Shown here piece after piece: positions 44,807-54,443 of a stretch of 64,000 nucleotides of DNA. Made by a program: the position numbers and the translations under genes. The DNA lies in contig NZ_JANJUQ010000007.1 in the NCBI RefSeq assembly GCF_024710485.1, forward strand, positions 186,001 to 250,000. The letters run 5' to 3'. This DNA comes from Flavobacterium sp. Lineage in GTDB: Bacteria; Bacteroidota; Bacteroidia; Flavobacteriales; Flavobacteriaceae. The notes under the pieces are model-generated. The model worked only from the letters and a program-made list of their open reading frames with translations. It had not been told where the DNA came from and made no database searches. The stretch's first letter is position 1. The number at the start of each line of letters is the position of its first letter.

Positions 44807-44839
44807 AAAAAAGAATTCTAGATCTGAATATTATATATA

Positions 44840-45340
44840 ATGGAAAAACTATTAGAACAATTTTCGCTTGGTTTATTTGTTTGGATGCTTGTCATCTTTA
44901 TCGCGTTGATTTTCTTATTGAAAAAATTCGCTTGGAAACCAATTCTTGATGCGGTAAACGAAAGAGAAGAAGGAATTAGAAATGCATTATTATCAGCTGA
45001 GAACGCTAAGAAAGAAATGCAAAATTTAAAAGCCGATAACGAGAAATTATTAGCTGAAGCCAGATTAGAGCGTGATTCAATGATTAAAGAAGCTCGTGAA
45101 ATCAAAGAGAAAATGATTAACGATGCCAAATCGGAAGCACAAGTTGCCGGTCAACAAATGATTGAGCAAGCCAAAGCTTCTATCGAAAGTGAAAAAAATG
45201 CAGCTATGGCTGAATTGAAAGCACACGTTTCAACCTTATCGTTAGATATCGCTGAAAAATTGTTGAAAGAAGAATTATCCAACAAAGAATCTCAAACCAA
45301 ATTGGTTGAGAAAATGTTAGGTGACGTAAAATTAAATTAA
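44840..45340 (+). CDS. atpF: F0F1 ATP synthase subunit b (AtpF)
   Basis: 166 residues. One N-terminal membrane helix (LGLFVWMLVIFIALIFLL, about residues 10-28) precedes a long charged helix, the peripheral stalk that joins F1 to the membrane. KFAWKPILDAVNEREEGI is a conserved start to the stalk. No insert or fusion is seen. It lies five bases before atpH, so the two are translated from one message. Confidence 0.95.
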   Translation: MEKLLEQFSLGLFVWMLVIFIALIFLLKKFAWKPILDAVNEREEGIRNALLSAENAKKEMQNLKADNEKLLAEARLERDSMIKEAREIKEKMINDAKSEAQVAGQQMIEQAKASIESEKNAAMAELKAHVSTLSLDIAEKLLKEELSNKESQTKLVEKMLGDVKLN

Positions 45341-45345
45341 TCGGT

Positions 45346-45873
45346 ATGTCAAGAGCAGCGATTAGATACGCAAAAGCAATTTTAGAGACAGCAGTTGCCA
45401 CCGGAAATACGGCCAAAGTAAACGACGATATGTTGACTATTGTGGCTACCGTAGCCGGAAGTGCTGAATTGAGCGAATTTTTAGCAAGCCCGATTACTTC
45501 ATCTGAAGTAAAAATGAGTGCTTTGAAAGAAGTTTTCGCTACGGTTCAACCGGAAACTACTTCCTTGTTCCGATTGCTTCAAGAGAACAAAAGATTCGAA
45601 ATTTTAGCCACTATCGCGTCCCAATTCAACGCACAGTTTGATGAAATGAACGGAGTGGAAGTAGCCAAAATCACCACCGCTTTCCCAATCACAGCTGATT
45701 TGGAGCAACAAGTTTTGGCTAAAATCGCTACTATTTCAAACAAAAAGATAACCGTTCAAAACGTAGTAGATCCAAGTATTATAGGTGGATTTATTTTAAG
45801 AATCGGTGACAAACAATACAACGCTTCTGTGGCCAACAGATTGCAAGAGTTAAGAAGAGAATTTAGTAATTAA
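45346..45873 (+). CDS. atpH: F0F1 ATP synthase subunit delta (AtpH)
   Basis: 175 residues, normal length. The N-terminal helical bundle ([15 protein letters not shown]) binds the top of the alpha subunits, and the C-terminal part with [22 protein letters not shown] binds subunit b. It is 20 bases before atpA and within the operon. Nothing is unusual in the sequence. Confidence 0.95.
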   Translation: MSRAAIRYAKAILETAVATGNTAKVNDDMLTIVATVAGSAELSEFLASPITSSEVKMSALKEVFATVQPETTSLFRLLQENKRFEILATIASQFNAQFDEMNGVEVAKITTAFPITADLEQQVLAKIATISNKKITVQNVVDPSIIGGFILRIGDKQYNASVANRLQELRREFSN

Positions 45874-45893
45874 TTACCATTAAATATAAAACA

Positions 45894-47471
45894 ATGGCAG
45901 AAATTAAAGCTGCTGAAATTTCAGCAATATTAAAGAAACAAGTAGAAGGATTTCAATCCGGTGCTACGTTAGAAGAAGTAGGAACTGTTCTTCAGGTAGG
46001 TGATGGTATCGCTCGTGTTTACGGGTTATCAAACGCACAGTACGGTGAGTTAGTACAATTCGAAAACGGATTGGAAGCTATCGTATTGAACTTAGAAGAA
46101 GACAATGTTGGGGTAGTACTCTTAGGACCTTCAACCGGTATTAAAGAAGGATCAACTGTAAAAAGAACGCAACGTATTGCCTCTTTAAAAGTAGGTGAGC
46201 AAATCGTAGGTCGTGTAGTAAACACCCTTGGCGAGCCAATAGACGGTAAAGGACCAATCGGTGGTGATTTATACGAAATGCCATTGGAAAGAAAAGCTCC
46301 CGGAGTTATCTTCCGTCAACCGGTAACCGAGCCGTTACAAACCGGAATCAAGTCAATCGACGCCATGATTCCTGTAGGTAGAGGGCAACGTGAGTTGGTA
46401 ATTGGTGACCGTCAAACCGGTAAAACCACGGTTTGTATCGATACTATCTTGAACCAAAAAGAGTTCTACGATGCTGGTCAACCGGTATTTTGTATCTATG
46501 TAGCCGTTGGACAAAAAGCGTCTACGGTTGCGGGTATTGCTAAAACATTAGAAGAAAAAGGTGCTATGGCATATACAGTAATTGTAGCTGCTAACGCTTC
46601 TGACCCTGCGCCAATGCAGGTATATGCTCCAATGGCAGGTGCTGCTATCGGAGAGTATTTCCGTGATTCAGGTCGTCCGGCTTTGATCATTTATGATGAT
46701 TTATCAAAACAAGCGGTTGCCTACCGTGAGGTGTCTTTGTTGTTAAGAAGACCACCGGGACGTGAGGCTTACCCTGGAGACGTATTCTACTTACACTCTC
46801 GTTTGTTAGAAAGAGCTTGTAAAGTGATTGCCGATGATGATATCGCGAAAAACATGAACGATTTACCGGAATCTTTACGTCCTATCGTAAAAGGTGGCGG
46901 TTCATTAACAGCTTTACCAATCATTGAAACTCAAGCAGGTGACGTTTCTGCGTATATCCCAACCAACGTAATTTCGATTACTGACGGACAGATTTTCTTG
47001 GAGTCTGACTTGTTCAACTCAGGAGTTCGTCCGGCAATTAACGTAGGTATCTCGGTATCTCGTGTTGGAGGTAATGCCCAGATTAAATCGATGAAAAAAG
47101 TATCAGGTACCTTGAAATTGGACCAAGCACAATTCCGTGAATTAGAAGCATTTGCTAAATTCGGTTCTGACTTGGATGCTGCTACTTTAAACGTAATCGA
47201 AAAAGGTAGAAGAAACGTAGAAATCTTGAAACAAGCGGTAAACGATCCGTTTACTGTGGAAGATCAGGTAGCGATTATCTATGCCGGTTCTAAAAACTTG
47301 TTGAGAAACGTTCCTGTGAATAAAGTAAAAGAATTCGAAAAAGATTATATTGAATACTTGAACAACAAACACAGAGATACTTTAAATGCGCTTAAAGCCG
47401 GTAAATTGGATGATACCATTACCGATGTTTTAGAAAAAGCAGCTAAAGAAATTTCAGCGAAATATAACTAA
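45894..47471 (+). CDS. atpA: F0F1 ATP synthase subunit alpha (AtpA)
   Basis: 525 residues. It has the beta-barrel N-terminus, the nucleotide-binding domain with P-loop [10 protein letters not shown] near residue 170, and the alpha signature [14 protein letters not shown] near residue 380. Alpha subunits bind nucleotide without catalysis and alternate with beta subunits. Beta (atpD) and epsilon (atpC) genes are not next to it, in line with the split arrangement of Bacteroidota. A 77-bp gap with a repeat-like sequence precedes atpG. Confidence 0.97.
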   Translation: MAEIKAAEISAILKKQVEGFQSGATLEEVGTVLQVGDGIARVYGLSNAQYGELVQFENGLEAIVLNLEEDNVGVVLLGPSTGIKEGSTVKRTQRIASLKVGEQIVGRVVNTLGEPIDGKGPIGGDLYEMPLERKAPGVIFRQPVTEPLQTGIKSIDAMIPVGRGQRELVIGDRQTGKTTVCIDTILNQKEFYDAGQPVFCIYVAVGQKASTVAGIAKTLEEKGAMAYTVIVAANASDPAPMQVYAPMAGAAIGEYFRDSGRPALIIYDDLSKQAVAYREVSLLLRRPPGREAYPGDVFYLHSRLLERACKVIADDDIAKNMNDLPESLRPIVKGGGSLTALPIIETQAGDVSAYIPTNVISITDGQIFLESDLFNSGVRPAINVGISVSRVGGNAQIKSMKKVSGTLKLDQAQFRELEAFAKFGSDLDAATLNVIEKGRRNVEILKQAVNDPFTVEDQVAIIYAGSKNLLRNVPVNKVKEFEKDYIEYLNNKHRDTLNALKAGKLDDTITDVLEKAAKEISAKYN

Positions 47472-47480
47472 TAACAATTT

Positions 47481-47540
47481 GAAGATTTGAGAATTTGAAG
47501 ATGTAATCTATTTTCAAATTTTCAAATCCGATAATTTTCA
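47481..47540. repeat. TTTGAA/TTCAAA-rich inverted repeat between atpA and atpG
   Basis: A left block of repeated ATTTGAAGA/GATTTGAG and a right block of repeated TTTCAAAT are roughly complementary and could form an AT-rich hairpin in the 77-bp gap. It is probably a dispersed intergenic repeat; a T-run is absent. Confidence 0.45.
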
Positions 47541-47548
47541 AATTAACT

Positions 47549-48409
47549 ATGGCAAACTTAAAGGAAATCCGTAATAGAATTACTTCCGTTCAGTCGACGA
47601 TGCAAATTACATCGGCGATGAAGATGGTTTCTGCCGCTAAGCTAAAAAAAGCACAAGATGCTATTACAGCTATGCGCCCTTATGCCGAAAAATTAACGGA
47701 ATTATTACAAAGTGTTAGTGCCACTTTAGAAGGTGATGCCGGCGGACAATACACTTCACAACGCGAAGTAAACAAAGTTTTGATTGTTGCCATTACGTCT
47801 AACAGAGGTTTGTGTGGTGCTTTCAACACTAACGTTATCAAGCAAGTAAAAGTGGTAGCCGACAGTTATGCCGGAAAACAAGTAGACGTTTTTGCCATCG
47901 GAAAGAAAGGTAATGATGTGTTGCGTAAAACCAATACAGTAGTTGACAACAAAAGCGAAGTATTTGACAACCTGACTTTTGATAATGTGGCCGAGATTGC
48001 GGATGTATTGACAGAAAAATTTGTTTCGGGTGAATACGATAAAATTGAAGTGGTGTATAACCAATTCAAAAATGCTGCAACACAAGTGGTCATGACAGAG
48101 CAATTCTTACCATTGGCTCCGGTACAATCAGACAAAGCTTCTTCAAGCGGAGATTATATTTTCGAACCGTCAAAAGAAGAGATTGTGTTGACCTTGATTC
48201 CTAAGTCGTTGAAAACACAATTGTACAAATCGGTTCGTGATTCATTTGCAGCTGAGCACGGAGCTCGTATGACGGCGATGCACAAAGCAACCGACAATGC
48301 CACCGAATTGAGAAACCAATTGAAATTAACCTATAACAAAGCGCGTCAAGCAGCTATTACCAACGAAATCTTAGAAATCGTAGGTGGAGCCGAAGCTTTA
48401 AACGGATAA
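47549..48409 (+). CDS. atpG: F0F1 ATP synthase subunit gamma (AtpG)
   Basis: 286 residues, the central rotor shaft. Typical ends are present: NLKEIRNRITSVQSTMQITSAMKMVSAAKLKKAQ at the start (positions 3-36) and the terminal helix ATELRNQLKLTYNKARQAAITNEILEIVGGAEAL, together forming the coiled coil. The internal SNRGLCGAFN is the family signature. It is the last gene of the operon and is followed by a strong terminator. Confidence 0.97.
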   Translation: MANLKEIRNRITSVQSTMQITSAMKMVSAAKLKKAQDAITAMRPYAEKLTELLQSVSATLEGDAGGQYTSQREVNKVLIVAITSNRGLCGAFNTNVIKQVKVVADSYAGKQVDVFAIGKKGNDVLRKTNTVVDNKSEVFDNLTFDNVAEIADVLTEKFVSGEYDKIEVVYNQFKNAATQVVMTEQFLPLAPVQSDKASSSGDYIFEPSKEEIVLTLIPKSLKTQLYKSVRDSFAAEHGARMTAMHKATDNATELRNQLKLTYNKARQAAITNEILEIVGGAEALNG

Positions 48410-48430
48410 TTTTAAAAAGAATATTTAAAA

Positions 48431-48463
48431 GAAAGAGCGAACATTTGTTCGCTCTTTCTTTTT
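48431..48463 (+). terminator. Intrinsic terminator of the ATP synthase operon
   Basis: GAAAGAGCGAAC (48431-48442) and GTTCGCTCTTTC (48447-48458) form a perfect 12-pair stem with loop ATTT, followed by five Ts. Confidence 0.9.
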
Positions 48464-48592
48464 GCACCAATTATCAAATCAATTATCTCAAAGTTGTAGA
48501 ATATATTTTTTCTTAAGTCAAATAATGCAAGTAACCCACCAAAAGCCGGTACTAATTTACGGTAGTTTAAAACAACTTAATACCCGTAATTT

Positions 48593-49471
48593 TTATAATT
48601 TAATCCACTTGAGAACTTCCGTTTTTTCTTCTGAGAAGATTTTTATGTAATAAGTGCCGGAGCTAAAATCAGCTACATTAACTTCTTCAGCGGATATTTG
48701 AAAATTCTCCTCTTTAATCATTTGACCATTGGAATTATAGATAACATATTTTGTAATGTTTTTTTCTGAGGATAAAAATAAAATATCTTTAGTGGGATTT
48801 GGATACAATTTGAAGTTTGCATTTTCAAATTCATTACTATTCAATTGTTCGGTAATAGTTAATTGAACCAAAGGTCTATTAGCATTGATTAGCATTACTA
48901 AAGCATCAAGACTGCTACTTCCAACACGTGCTGCATTTGTATTTGCATTAGTTGATCTTTCCCAAGTAATATCTGCTGTTGGTGTACTTGGTCTGTACCA
49001 TTCTACAAAGATGATGATGTTTGAAGTTCCGTCCCATTGAAAAGGAGTACTAAAAGGAACTTCTTTCCATCCGGTACCTGTCGGGATACTATAAGTAGAT
49101 GAAGCGAAAACCTCTGTAGCACCAATTATTTCTGTATTCCAAGCCGGGACTGGATTAGTTGCCCAAACGTTATTTGTAGTATGCTTGAGCAACACCTTGA
49201 TGTAGGCATCATTGAATGTATATTCTCCAGTGCCCGATTTCCTCCAAGCCAATTTGTTAATGGTTCCGGCTATACCACCGGCAGCTACAATCTCTTGTGC
49301 TGTATAGAGCGACATTGTTCTGGAGTATCGATTAACAGTTGTGCTCGTTGATAGTAATACATTGGTCGAGGATGCGCCTGTTGAAGTTCCCAAAGAAACA
49401 GTCACTTGCGCTGTCATCTGAAAAGTAAAACAAAGAAATCCTGTTAAAAATAAGAGTAAAGCTTTTTTCAT
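48593..49471 (-). CDS. T9SS type A sorting domain-containing secreted protein
   Basis: 292 residues. It has a signal peptide (hydrophobic to about residue 20, ending T-A-Q), a beta-rich central domain (about 25-205) with aromatic and Thr/Asn-rich strands, and a C-terminal type A sorting domain of about 80 residues: FKLYPNPTKDILFLSS, VYNSNGQMIKEE (as YVIYNSNGQMI), and GTYYIKIFSE with terminal KWIKL. The type IX system should export it and cut the tail on the cell surface. The central domain's ligand is unknown. A possible minus-strand -7 box TACTTTTA is at 49508-49515. Confidence 0.9.
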   Translation of the reverse strand: MKKALLLFLTGFLCFTFQMTAQVTVSLGTSTGASSTNVLLSTSTTVNRYSRTMSLYTAQEIVAAGGIAGTINKLAWRKSGTGEYTFNDAYIKVLLKHTTNNVWATNPVPAWNTEIIGATEVFASSTYSIPTGTGWKEVPFSTPFQWDGTSNIIIFVEWYRPSTPTADITWERSTNANTNAARVGSSSLDALVMLINANRPLVQLTITEQLNSNEFENANFKLYPNPTKDILFLSSEKNITKYVIYNSNGQMIKEENFQISAEEVNVADFSSGTYYIKIFSEEKTEVLKWIKL

Positions 49472-49507
49472 AGTTATTTAGGATTTTAATTTATGATTGT
49501 TGTTTGA

Positions 49508-49515
49508 TAAAAGTA
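49508..49515 (-). promoter_or_regulatory. Possible -7 box for the T9SS cargo gene
   Basis: TACTTTTA on the minus strand differs from TAnnTTTG at the last base; it is 37 bases before the start codon. Confidence 0.4.
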
Positions 49516-49597
49516 AACAAAAAACTAACTCAATTAATAAAAAATGATTTTACTCATGTTGAGTCTTTTTTATTACTTTTAAAGTAAAATTCAGCCG

Positions 49598-50035
49598 ATG
49601 GAAGTCAGAGAGCTTACAACCATTTGCCAAATGTTGGCGCAATTCGACACAATGCAATTTTTGTATCCTAAAATGACAATTGAACGTTACGAATCCTTCT
49701 TAGTAGATATGATTCCCAAAAACTATAAACAAGCTGCAGTTTTTGAAAATAATGTTTGCGTAGGATTGACCGGCTTTTGGTTTGGTACCAAGTTATGGAC
49801 GGGGAAATACATTGAAATTGATAATTTTATTGTGCATCCTAATCACCGTCAAAAAGGAATAGGCAGTATCATTTCGAGTTACATTGATAAAAAAGCCAAA
49901 GAATTAAATTGCACGTGTATTGTTTTAGATGCTTTTACAAGTAATTTCCAGGCACACAAATTCTACTACAATTTAGGCTATGTGCCGAGAGGTTTTCATT
50001 TTGTCAAAACTATTAATGAAAATGGATTTTCCTAA
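49598..50035 (+). CDS. GNAT-family N-acetyltransferase
   Basis: 145 residues forming a single GNAT domain. The acetyl-CoA binding motif A is seen in DNFIVHPNHRQKGIGSIISSYI (residues about 84-105), with the Q/R-x-x-G-x-G pyrophosphate loop; motif B is in FYYNLGYVPRGFHFVK. It transfers an acetyl group to an unknown amine. It seems to be a single-gene unit between a minus-strand cargo gene and a flippase gene. A weak -7-like TACTTTTA is at 49574-49581. Confidence 0.9.
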   Translation: MEVRELTTICQMLAQFDTMQFLYPKMTIERYESFLVDMIPKNYKQAAVFENNVCVGLTGFWFGTKLWTGKYIEIDNFIVHPNHRQKGIGSIISSYIDKKAKELNCTCIVLDAFTSNFQAHKFYYNLGYVPRGFHFVKTINENGFS

Positions 50036-50048
50036 TCCAATAAAATCC

Positions 50049-50056
50049 TATTTTTG
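50049..50056 (+). promoter_or_regulatory. -7 box for the flippase-dut genes
   Basis: TATTTTTG, a TAnnTTTG match, 20 bases before the TTG start at 50077, which supports that start. Confidence 0.6.
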
Positions 50057-50076
50057 TTACCCTAACAAGCATTATC

Positions 50077-51543
50077 TTGAGTTTATATAAAAACCTTTTC
50101 AAACAAACCCTAATCTATGGCCTGGCAACGGTGCTACCCAGAATGATTAGCTTTTTATTGAATCCGCTTTACGTAGACCAATTGCCCAAACAGGAATTTG
50201 CCGATGTTTCTATTGTTTTTGCTTGGTTAGTCTTTTTCAACGTTATTTTATCTTACGGCATGGAAACGGCTTTTTTCCGATTTTACAATACGGATACTGA
50301 CAAAAAGAAGGTGATTTCAACCGCAACCGTTTCGTTAGTTTGGACTTCCATACTCTTTTTATTCTTATCGTTGTTGTACAGAAACACCTTGTCCGATTGG
50401 TCCGGCATCAAAGTAGAATACATCACTTATACCATTTGGATTTTGGTGTTAGACGCTTTGGTTATCATTCCGTTTTCTAAATTAAGAGCTACGCAAAGGC
50501 CTATGATGTATGCCTTTATCAAAATCGGGAATGTAGTGTTAAACCTATTGCTCAACTTGTTCTTTTTGTTGCTGTTGCCCCGATTGGCCCAAACAGATAC
50601 AGAAGGTTTTTTCAATACCATTTATTTCGAAAACTTCCAGGTAGGTTACATTTTCGTGTCTAATTTAATTGCGAGTCTGGCCACTTTCGCAGTTTTATCG
50701 CCGGATTATTTTAAAATTAGTTGGAAGTTTGATTTCAACCTATGGAAAAAAATGATGAATTATGGTTTGCCAATTTTAATTGCAGGTATAGCCTTTGCCA
50801 TCAACGAACATTTCGATAAAATTTTATTAGATTGGATGAAGGTGTCCAAGTCAGACATCGGTGCTTATTCTGCTTGTTACAAGATAGGAATGTTTATGGT
50901 TTTATTCAGAACGGCTTATACCTTAGGAATAGAACCGTTCTTCTTTAGTCATGCCCAAAATGAAAATGCTCAGCAAACTTACGCTACTATCACGAAGTAC
51001 TTTGTGATTTTTGGTTCGCTTATCAGCTTTTTTGTCATTGCGTTTATCGATTTATTGAAGCTGCCTTTGGTTCCTGAAGACAGTTATTGGGTCGCCATCA
51101 AGGTAGTGCCGCTGATTGTAATTGCTAATTTCTTTTTGGGAATCTATACCAATTTATCTGTTTGGTATAAATTAATTGACAAAACTAAAATTGGGGCTTA
51201 TATTTCAATAGTAGGTGCTTTGGTAACATTGCTGCTTAATTATGTACTCATCAAATTTGGTTTAAGTTATTACGGCTCTGCAATTGCTACTATAGCAGCT
51301 TATGGCACCATGATGATGATATCTTATCAAATGGGACAAAAGCAATATCCTATTCCTTACGACATTACTACAATTTTAAAGTATTTGTTGCTTTCAATAT
51401 CGTTCTCAGCAATCTCGTTTTACATACCTGAATTAAGAGACAATTATATTGTTAAAGTGGTTTTACTATCACTATTTTTATATTTTATTTACTACAGTGA
51501 AAAAGAAACGCTTACCGGAATTATTAAAAGAAAAGCCAAATGA
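50077..51543 (+). CDS. Oligosaccharide flippase family protein (MVF/Wzx-like)
   Basis: 488 residues with about fourteen hydrophobic helices, longer than the Wzx-like protein at 14943. It starts with TTG; the -7 box position and the amphipathic N-terminus [22 protein letters not shown] support this. MTAFFRFY-like ([15 protein letters not shown]) near residue 65 is typical of lipopolysaccharide/polysaccharide flippases. It lies outside the main polysaccharide locus and is conserved next to dut and a nucleotidyltransferase, so it may handle a core envelope lipid-linked sugar. Overlap with dut is four bases. Confidence 0.88.
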   Translation: MSLYKNLFKQTLIYGLATVLPRMISFLLNPLYVDQLPKQEFADVSIVFAWLVFFNVILSYGMETAFFRFYNTDTDKKKVISTATVSLVWTSILFLFLSLLYRNTLSDWSGIKVEYITYTIWILVLDALVIIPFSKLRATQRPMMYAFIKIGNVVLNLLLNLFFLLLLPRLAQTDTEGFFNTIYFENFQVGYIFVSNLIASLATFAVLSPDYFKISWKFDFNLWKKMMNYGLPILIAGIAFAINEHFDKILLDWMKVSKSDIGAYSACYKIGMFMVLFRTAYTLGIEPFFFSHAQNENAQQTYATITKYFVIFGSLISFFVIAFIDLLKLPLVPEDSYWVAIKVVPLIVIANFFLGIYTNLSVWYKLIDKTKIGAYISIVGALVTLLLNYVLIKFGLSYYGSAIATIAAYGTMMMISYQMGQKQYPIPYDITTILKYLLLSISFSAISFYIPELRDNYIVKVVLLSLFLYFIYYSEKETLTGIIKRKAK

Positions 51544-51974
51544 CCATAAAAATCATTAACAAGTCACAACACGATTTGCCTAATTATGAAACCATAGCCT
51601 CTGCCGGAATGGATTTGAGAGCAAATTTAACCGAATCTATAGTGCTAAAACCCTTAGAGCGAACCATAGTAAAAACCGGTCTTTTTATTGAATTGCCGTT
51701 AGGCTATGAAGCCCAAGTCCGACCAAGAAGCGGTTTGGCAGCCAAAAAAGGAATCACTGTTTTAAATTCACCGGGTACAGTTGATGCCGATTATCGCGGA
51801 GAAATTGGGGTGATTTTAGTAAATTTATCCCAAGAAGATTTCACCATCGAAAATGGAGAAAGAATCGCTCAATTAGTTATTGCCAAACACGAACGTGCCG
51901 AATGGATTGAAGTTTCCGAATTATCTGAAACCTCAAGAGGCGAAGGCGGTTTTGGCAGTACAGGAGTAAAATAG
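51540..51974 (+). CDS. dut: Deoxyuridine 5'-triphosphate nucleotidohydrolase (dUTPase)
   Basis: 144 residues, the trimeric type. The five family motifs are present: [35 protein letters not shown] with the catalytic Asp, [10 protein letters not shown], and [10 protein letters not shown] at the C-terminus. It splits dUTP to dUMP and pyrophosphate, keeping uracil out of DNA. It is probably cotranscribed with the flippase gene. Confidence 0.97.
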   Translation: MTIKIINKSQHDLPNYETIASAGMDLRANLTESIVLKPLERTIVKTGLFIELPLGYEAQVRPRSGLAAKKGITVLNSPGTVDADYRGEIGVILVNLSQEDFTIENGERIAQLVIAKHERAEWIEVSELSETSRGEGGFGSTGVK

Positions 51975-52022
51975 TGCTCAGTATTCAGTTGACAGTGTTC
52001 AAAAAAACAAAGTAAAAACATC

Positions 52023-52058
52023 TTGCGAACTTTGCGAAATACCTTTGCGAACTTTGCG
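52023..52058 (+). repeat. Two-unit direct repeat before the nucleotidyltransferase gene
   Basis: TTGCGAACTTTGCG occurs at 52023-52036 and 52045-52058, spaced 22 bases start to start. The unit resembles dispersed intergenic repeats of flavobacteria, from memory. The sequence between the units carries a -7 box. Confidence 0.65.
52040..52047 (+). promoter_or_regulatory. -7 box inside the intergenic repeat
   Basis: TACCTTTG matches TAnnTTTG, partly overlapping the second repeat unit, 28 bases before the ATG at 52076. Confidence 0.5.
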
Positions 52059-52075
52059 GTTAAATTAAATAAATA

Positions 52076-53086
52076 ATGAAAATAATAGTTCCAATGGCCG
52101 GTCGTGGCTCACGCCTCCGTCCACATACCTTAACCGTTCCAAAACCGTTAATCCCAATCGCCGGAAAACCTATCGTTCACCGTTTGGTAGAAGATATCGC
52201 CAAAGTGCTTAATCAAGAGATTGAAGAAATTGCCTTTATCATCCACGAAAGTTTTGGAAAAAAAGTGGAAGAAGATTTGATTGCCATAGCCGAAAAATTG
52301 GGCTCCAGAGGAACCATTTATTACCAAAATGAAGCCTTAGGCACCGGTCACGCCATCATGTGTGCCAAAGACTCTTTAAGCGGCCCGGCTGTTATTGCTT
52401 ATGCCGATACTTTGATTCGCGCCAATTTTAATTTAGACCAATCGGCCGATAGCGTGATTTGGGTAAAACAGGTCGACCAACCGGAAGCTTTCGGGGTAAT
52501 CAACTTAAACGAAGCCAATGAAATTGTAGAATTAGTCGAAAAACCTAAAGAGTTTGTTTCGGATTTGGCGGTTATCGGGATTTATTATTTCAAAGACGTT
52601 GGCGTTCTTAAAAATGAATTGCAAAGTGTTTTAGATAACAATATTATCCACGGCGGCGAATACCAAATTAACGACGGTATTAAACAAATGATGGCAAAAG
52701 GCATGAAATTTGTGCCGGGTGAAGTAGACGAATGGATGGATTGTGGCAACAAAGAAGTCACCGTAGAAACCAATTCCAGAATGCTCGGATTTTTACATGA
52801 AGATGGCGAAAATTTAATCGCTGAAAACGTAAGATTGGAAAATGCTACGGTCATTCCGCCATGTTATATTGGGGAAGATGTAGCCATCATCAATTCGGTG
52901 GTTGGCCCTAATGTTTCCTTAGGCAAAGGCACACATGTAACCAATAGTAAAATCCAAAATAGTTTGATTCAAACCCATTCTCATATTAAAAATGCGCAAT
53001 TGAATAATGCGATGATAGGCAATCACGCGAGTTTTGACGGCGATTTCACCAGCATCAGCTTAGGGGATTACTCGGTTTTAGAATAA
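52076..53086 (+). CDS. Sugar-phosphate nucleotidyltransferase with beta-helix tail
   Basis: 336 residues. The N-terminal nucleotidyltransferase domain has MAGRGSRLRPHTLTVPKPLIPIAG (residues about 7-30) and YADTLI near residue 114 for metal. The domain is followed after residue 240 by short left-handed beta-helix turns (CYIGEDVAIINSVVGPNVSLG), as in GlmU-like and GDP-mannose pyrophosphorylase-like enzymes. The exact sugar and nucleotide are not evident. Genes for a TPR protein, a DUF4292 lipoprotein and an EnvC protein follow closely, suggesting envelope work. Confidence 0.9.
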   Translation: MKIIVPMAGRGSRLRPHTLTVPKPLIPIAGKPIVHRLVEDIAKVLNQEIEEIAFIIHESFGKKVEEDLIAIAEKLGSRGTIYYQNEALGTGHAIMCAKDSLSGPAVIAYADTLIRANFNLDQSADSVIWVKQVDQPEAFGVINLNEANEIVELVEKPKEFVSDLAVIGIYYFKDVGVLKNELQSVLDNNIIHGGEYQINDGIKQMMAKGMKFVPGEVDEWMDCGNKEVTVETNSRMLGFLHEDGENLIAENVRLENATVIPPCYIGEDVAIINSVVGPNVSLGKGTHVTNSKIQNSLIQTHSHIKNAQLNNAMIGNHASFDGDFTSISLGDYSVLE

Positions 53087-53093
53087 AAAGATA

Positions 53094-54443
53094 ATGAAGA
53101 GATTTAAAATGTATAGTTGGCTTATCGGAATGGTATTCGTTCCCACGCTTCTTTTGGCGCAAACTGAGCCTGAAGAGGTTGCGGCTATAGACGATAAATT
53201 TCAAAACTTTTTTTACGAAGCTCTTAAACAAAAAGGCATCGAGAACTACGACAAAGCCATAGAGGCTTTAGAGCGTTGCAAAGAACTTGAACCTAACAAT
53301 GCCGTAGTGTATTTTGAATTGGGCAAAAATTATCTGTCGCAAAAAAAGTATAAAGACGCCTACGACAATTTCGAGAAAGTGACTCAAATGGATTCTAAAA
53401 ACCGTTGGGCTTGGGTTGGCATGTACGACGTTTGCTACGACACTCACGATTACCATCAGGCGATAATCATCGTCCAAAAGTTAATCGAGTTCAAACCCGA
53501 CTACAAAGAGGATTTGACCTCATTGTATATGAATACACAGCAATATGATAAAGCGTTGGAGCTCATCAACGAACTTAATGAAAAGGTAGGGAGATCAGAC
53601 AAGCGCGACTTGTACAAAGCCGATATTTTACGCGATGCCAAATACCAATCGGCGGAAAAAAATAATTTACTCGATCAAATTAAAAAGTTCCCAAAGGAAG
53701 AATCCAATTACATTAGCTTAATCTACATGTATTCGCAAAGCAATCAGGAAGAAAAAGCCCTGGAAATAGCCAAAAAATTGGAAAAAGAAATCCCGACTTC
53801 CGATTGGGCGCAAGTGAGTTTGTTCAAATTTCATCTCAATAATAACGATGGCGACAATGCGGTAAAAGCGATGAACATCGTGTTGCCGAGTAAAAAAATC
53901 GACCCTAAAATCAAGCATCGCATTTTAAATGAATTCTTGCTGTTTGCTAAAAACAATCCGAAATACGAAGCCGATTTAGATAAAGCCATTGGGTATTTTG
54001 ATGAGGACAAAGACATTAAAGTAGCCAAAGAAATCGGTAAGTTTTTCTACGGAAAAGCCAATTGGTCCAAAGCTGTAAAATACTTCGAAATGCATCTTAA
54101 AAATGCACCCGAAGACATGGAAACGCTCTTACTTTTGTTGCAAGCCTATACCGAAAATAACCAGTTTGATGCTCTGGCTAAAAAATCAGACGAGTTGTCA
54201 CAGCTTTTCCCGACACAGCCTCAGTTTTATTATTATGCCGGATTGGCTTATAATCAGCTTAAATCATTTAAAAAAGCTACTGACATGCTAGAAACTGGCT
54301 TGGATTTTGTTATCGAGGATTTGGCTCTGGAGATTAATTTCAACATTCAACTCGGCGAAGCCTACAGTGGTTTAGGCGATATGAAAAAGAAAGAAAAGTA
54401 TTTTACCAAAGCCAACGAACTCATTAACAAACAAAAGAAATAA
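53094..54443 (+). CDS. Exported TPR-repeat protein
   Basis: 449 residues. A signal peptide (cut near LLLAQ, residue 23) precedes arrays of TPR units: ENYDKAIEALERCKELEPNNAVVYFELGKNYL (residues about 43-75) is a textbook unit, with further units near 300-450 (WSKAVKYFEMHLKNAPEDME, ATDMLETGLDF). It probably acts as a periplasmic scaffold. It starts seven bases after the nucleotidyltransferase and its stop shares a base with the DUF4292 gene. Confidence 0.88.
   Translation: MKRFKMYSWLIGMVFVPTLLLAQTEPEEVAAIDDKFQNFFYEALKQKGIENYDKAIEALERCKELEPNNAVVYFELGKNYLSQKKYKDAYDNFEKVTQMDSKNRWAWVGMYDVCYDTHDYHQAIIIVQKLIEFKPDYKEDLTSLYMNTQQYDKALELINELNEKVGRSDKRDLYKADILRDAKYQSAEKNNLLDQIKKFPKEESNYISLIYMYSQSNQEEKALEIAKKLEKEIPTSDWAQVSLFKFHLNNNDGDNAVKAMNIVLPSKKIDPKIKHRILNEFLLFAKNNPKYEADLDKAIGYFDEDKDIKVAKEIGKFFYGKANWSKAVKYFEMHLKNAPEDMETLLLLLQAYTENNQFDALAKKSDELSQLFPTQPQFYYYAGLAYNQLKSFKKATDMLETGLDFVIEDLALEINFNIQLGEAYSGLGDMKKKEKYFTKANELINKQKK

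Noticed and set aside
48462-48650. Small plus-strand frame after the ATP synthase terminator
   Set aside because: It overlaps the 3' end of the T9SS cargo gene and lies just past a strong terminator without a promoter box.
52023-52058. CRISPR-like repeats
   Set aside because: Only two short units with an 8-base interval; no cas genes.
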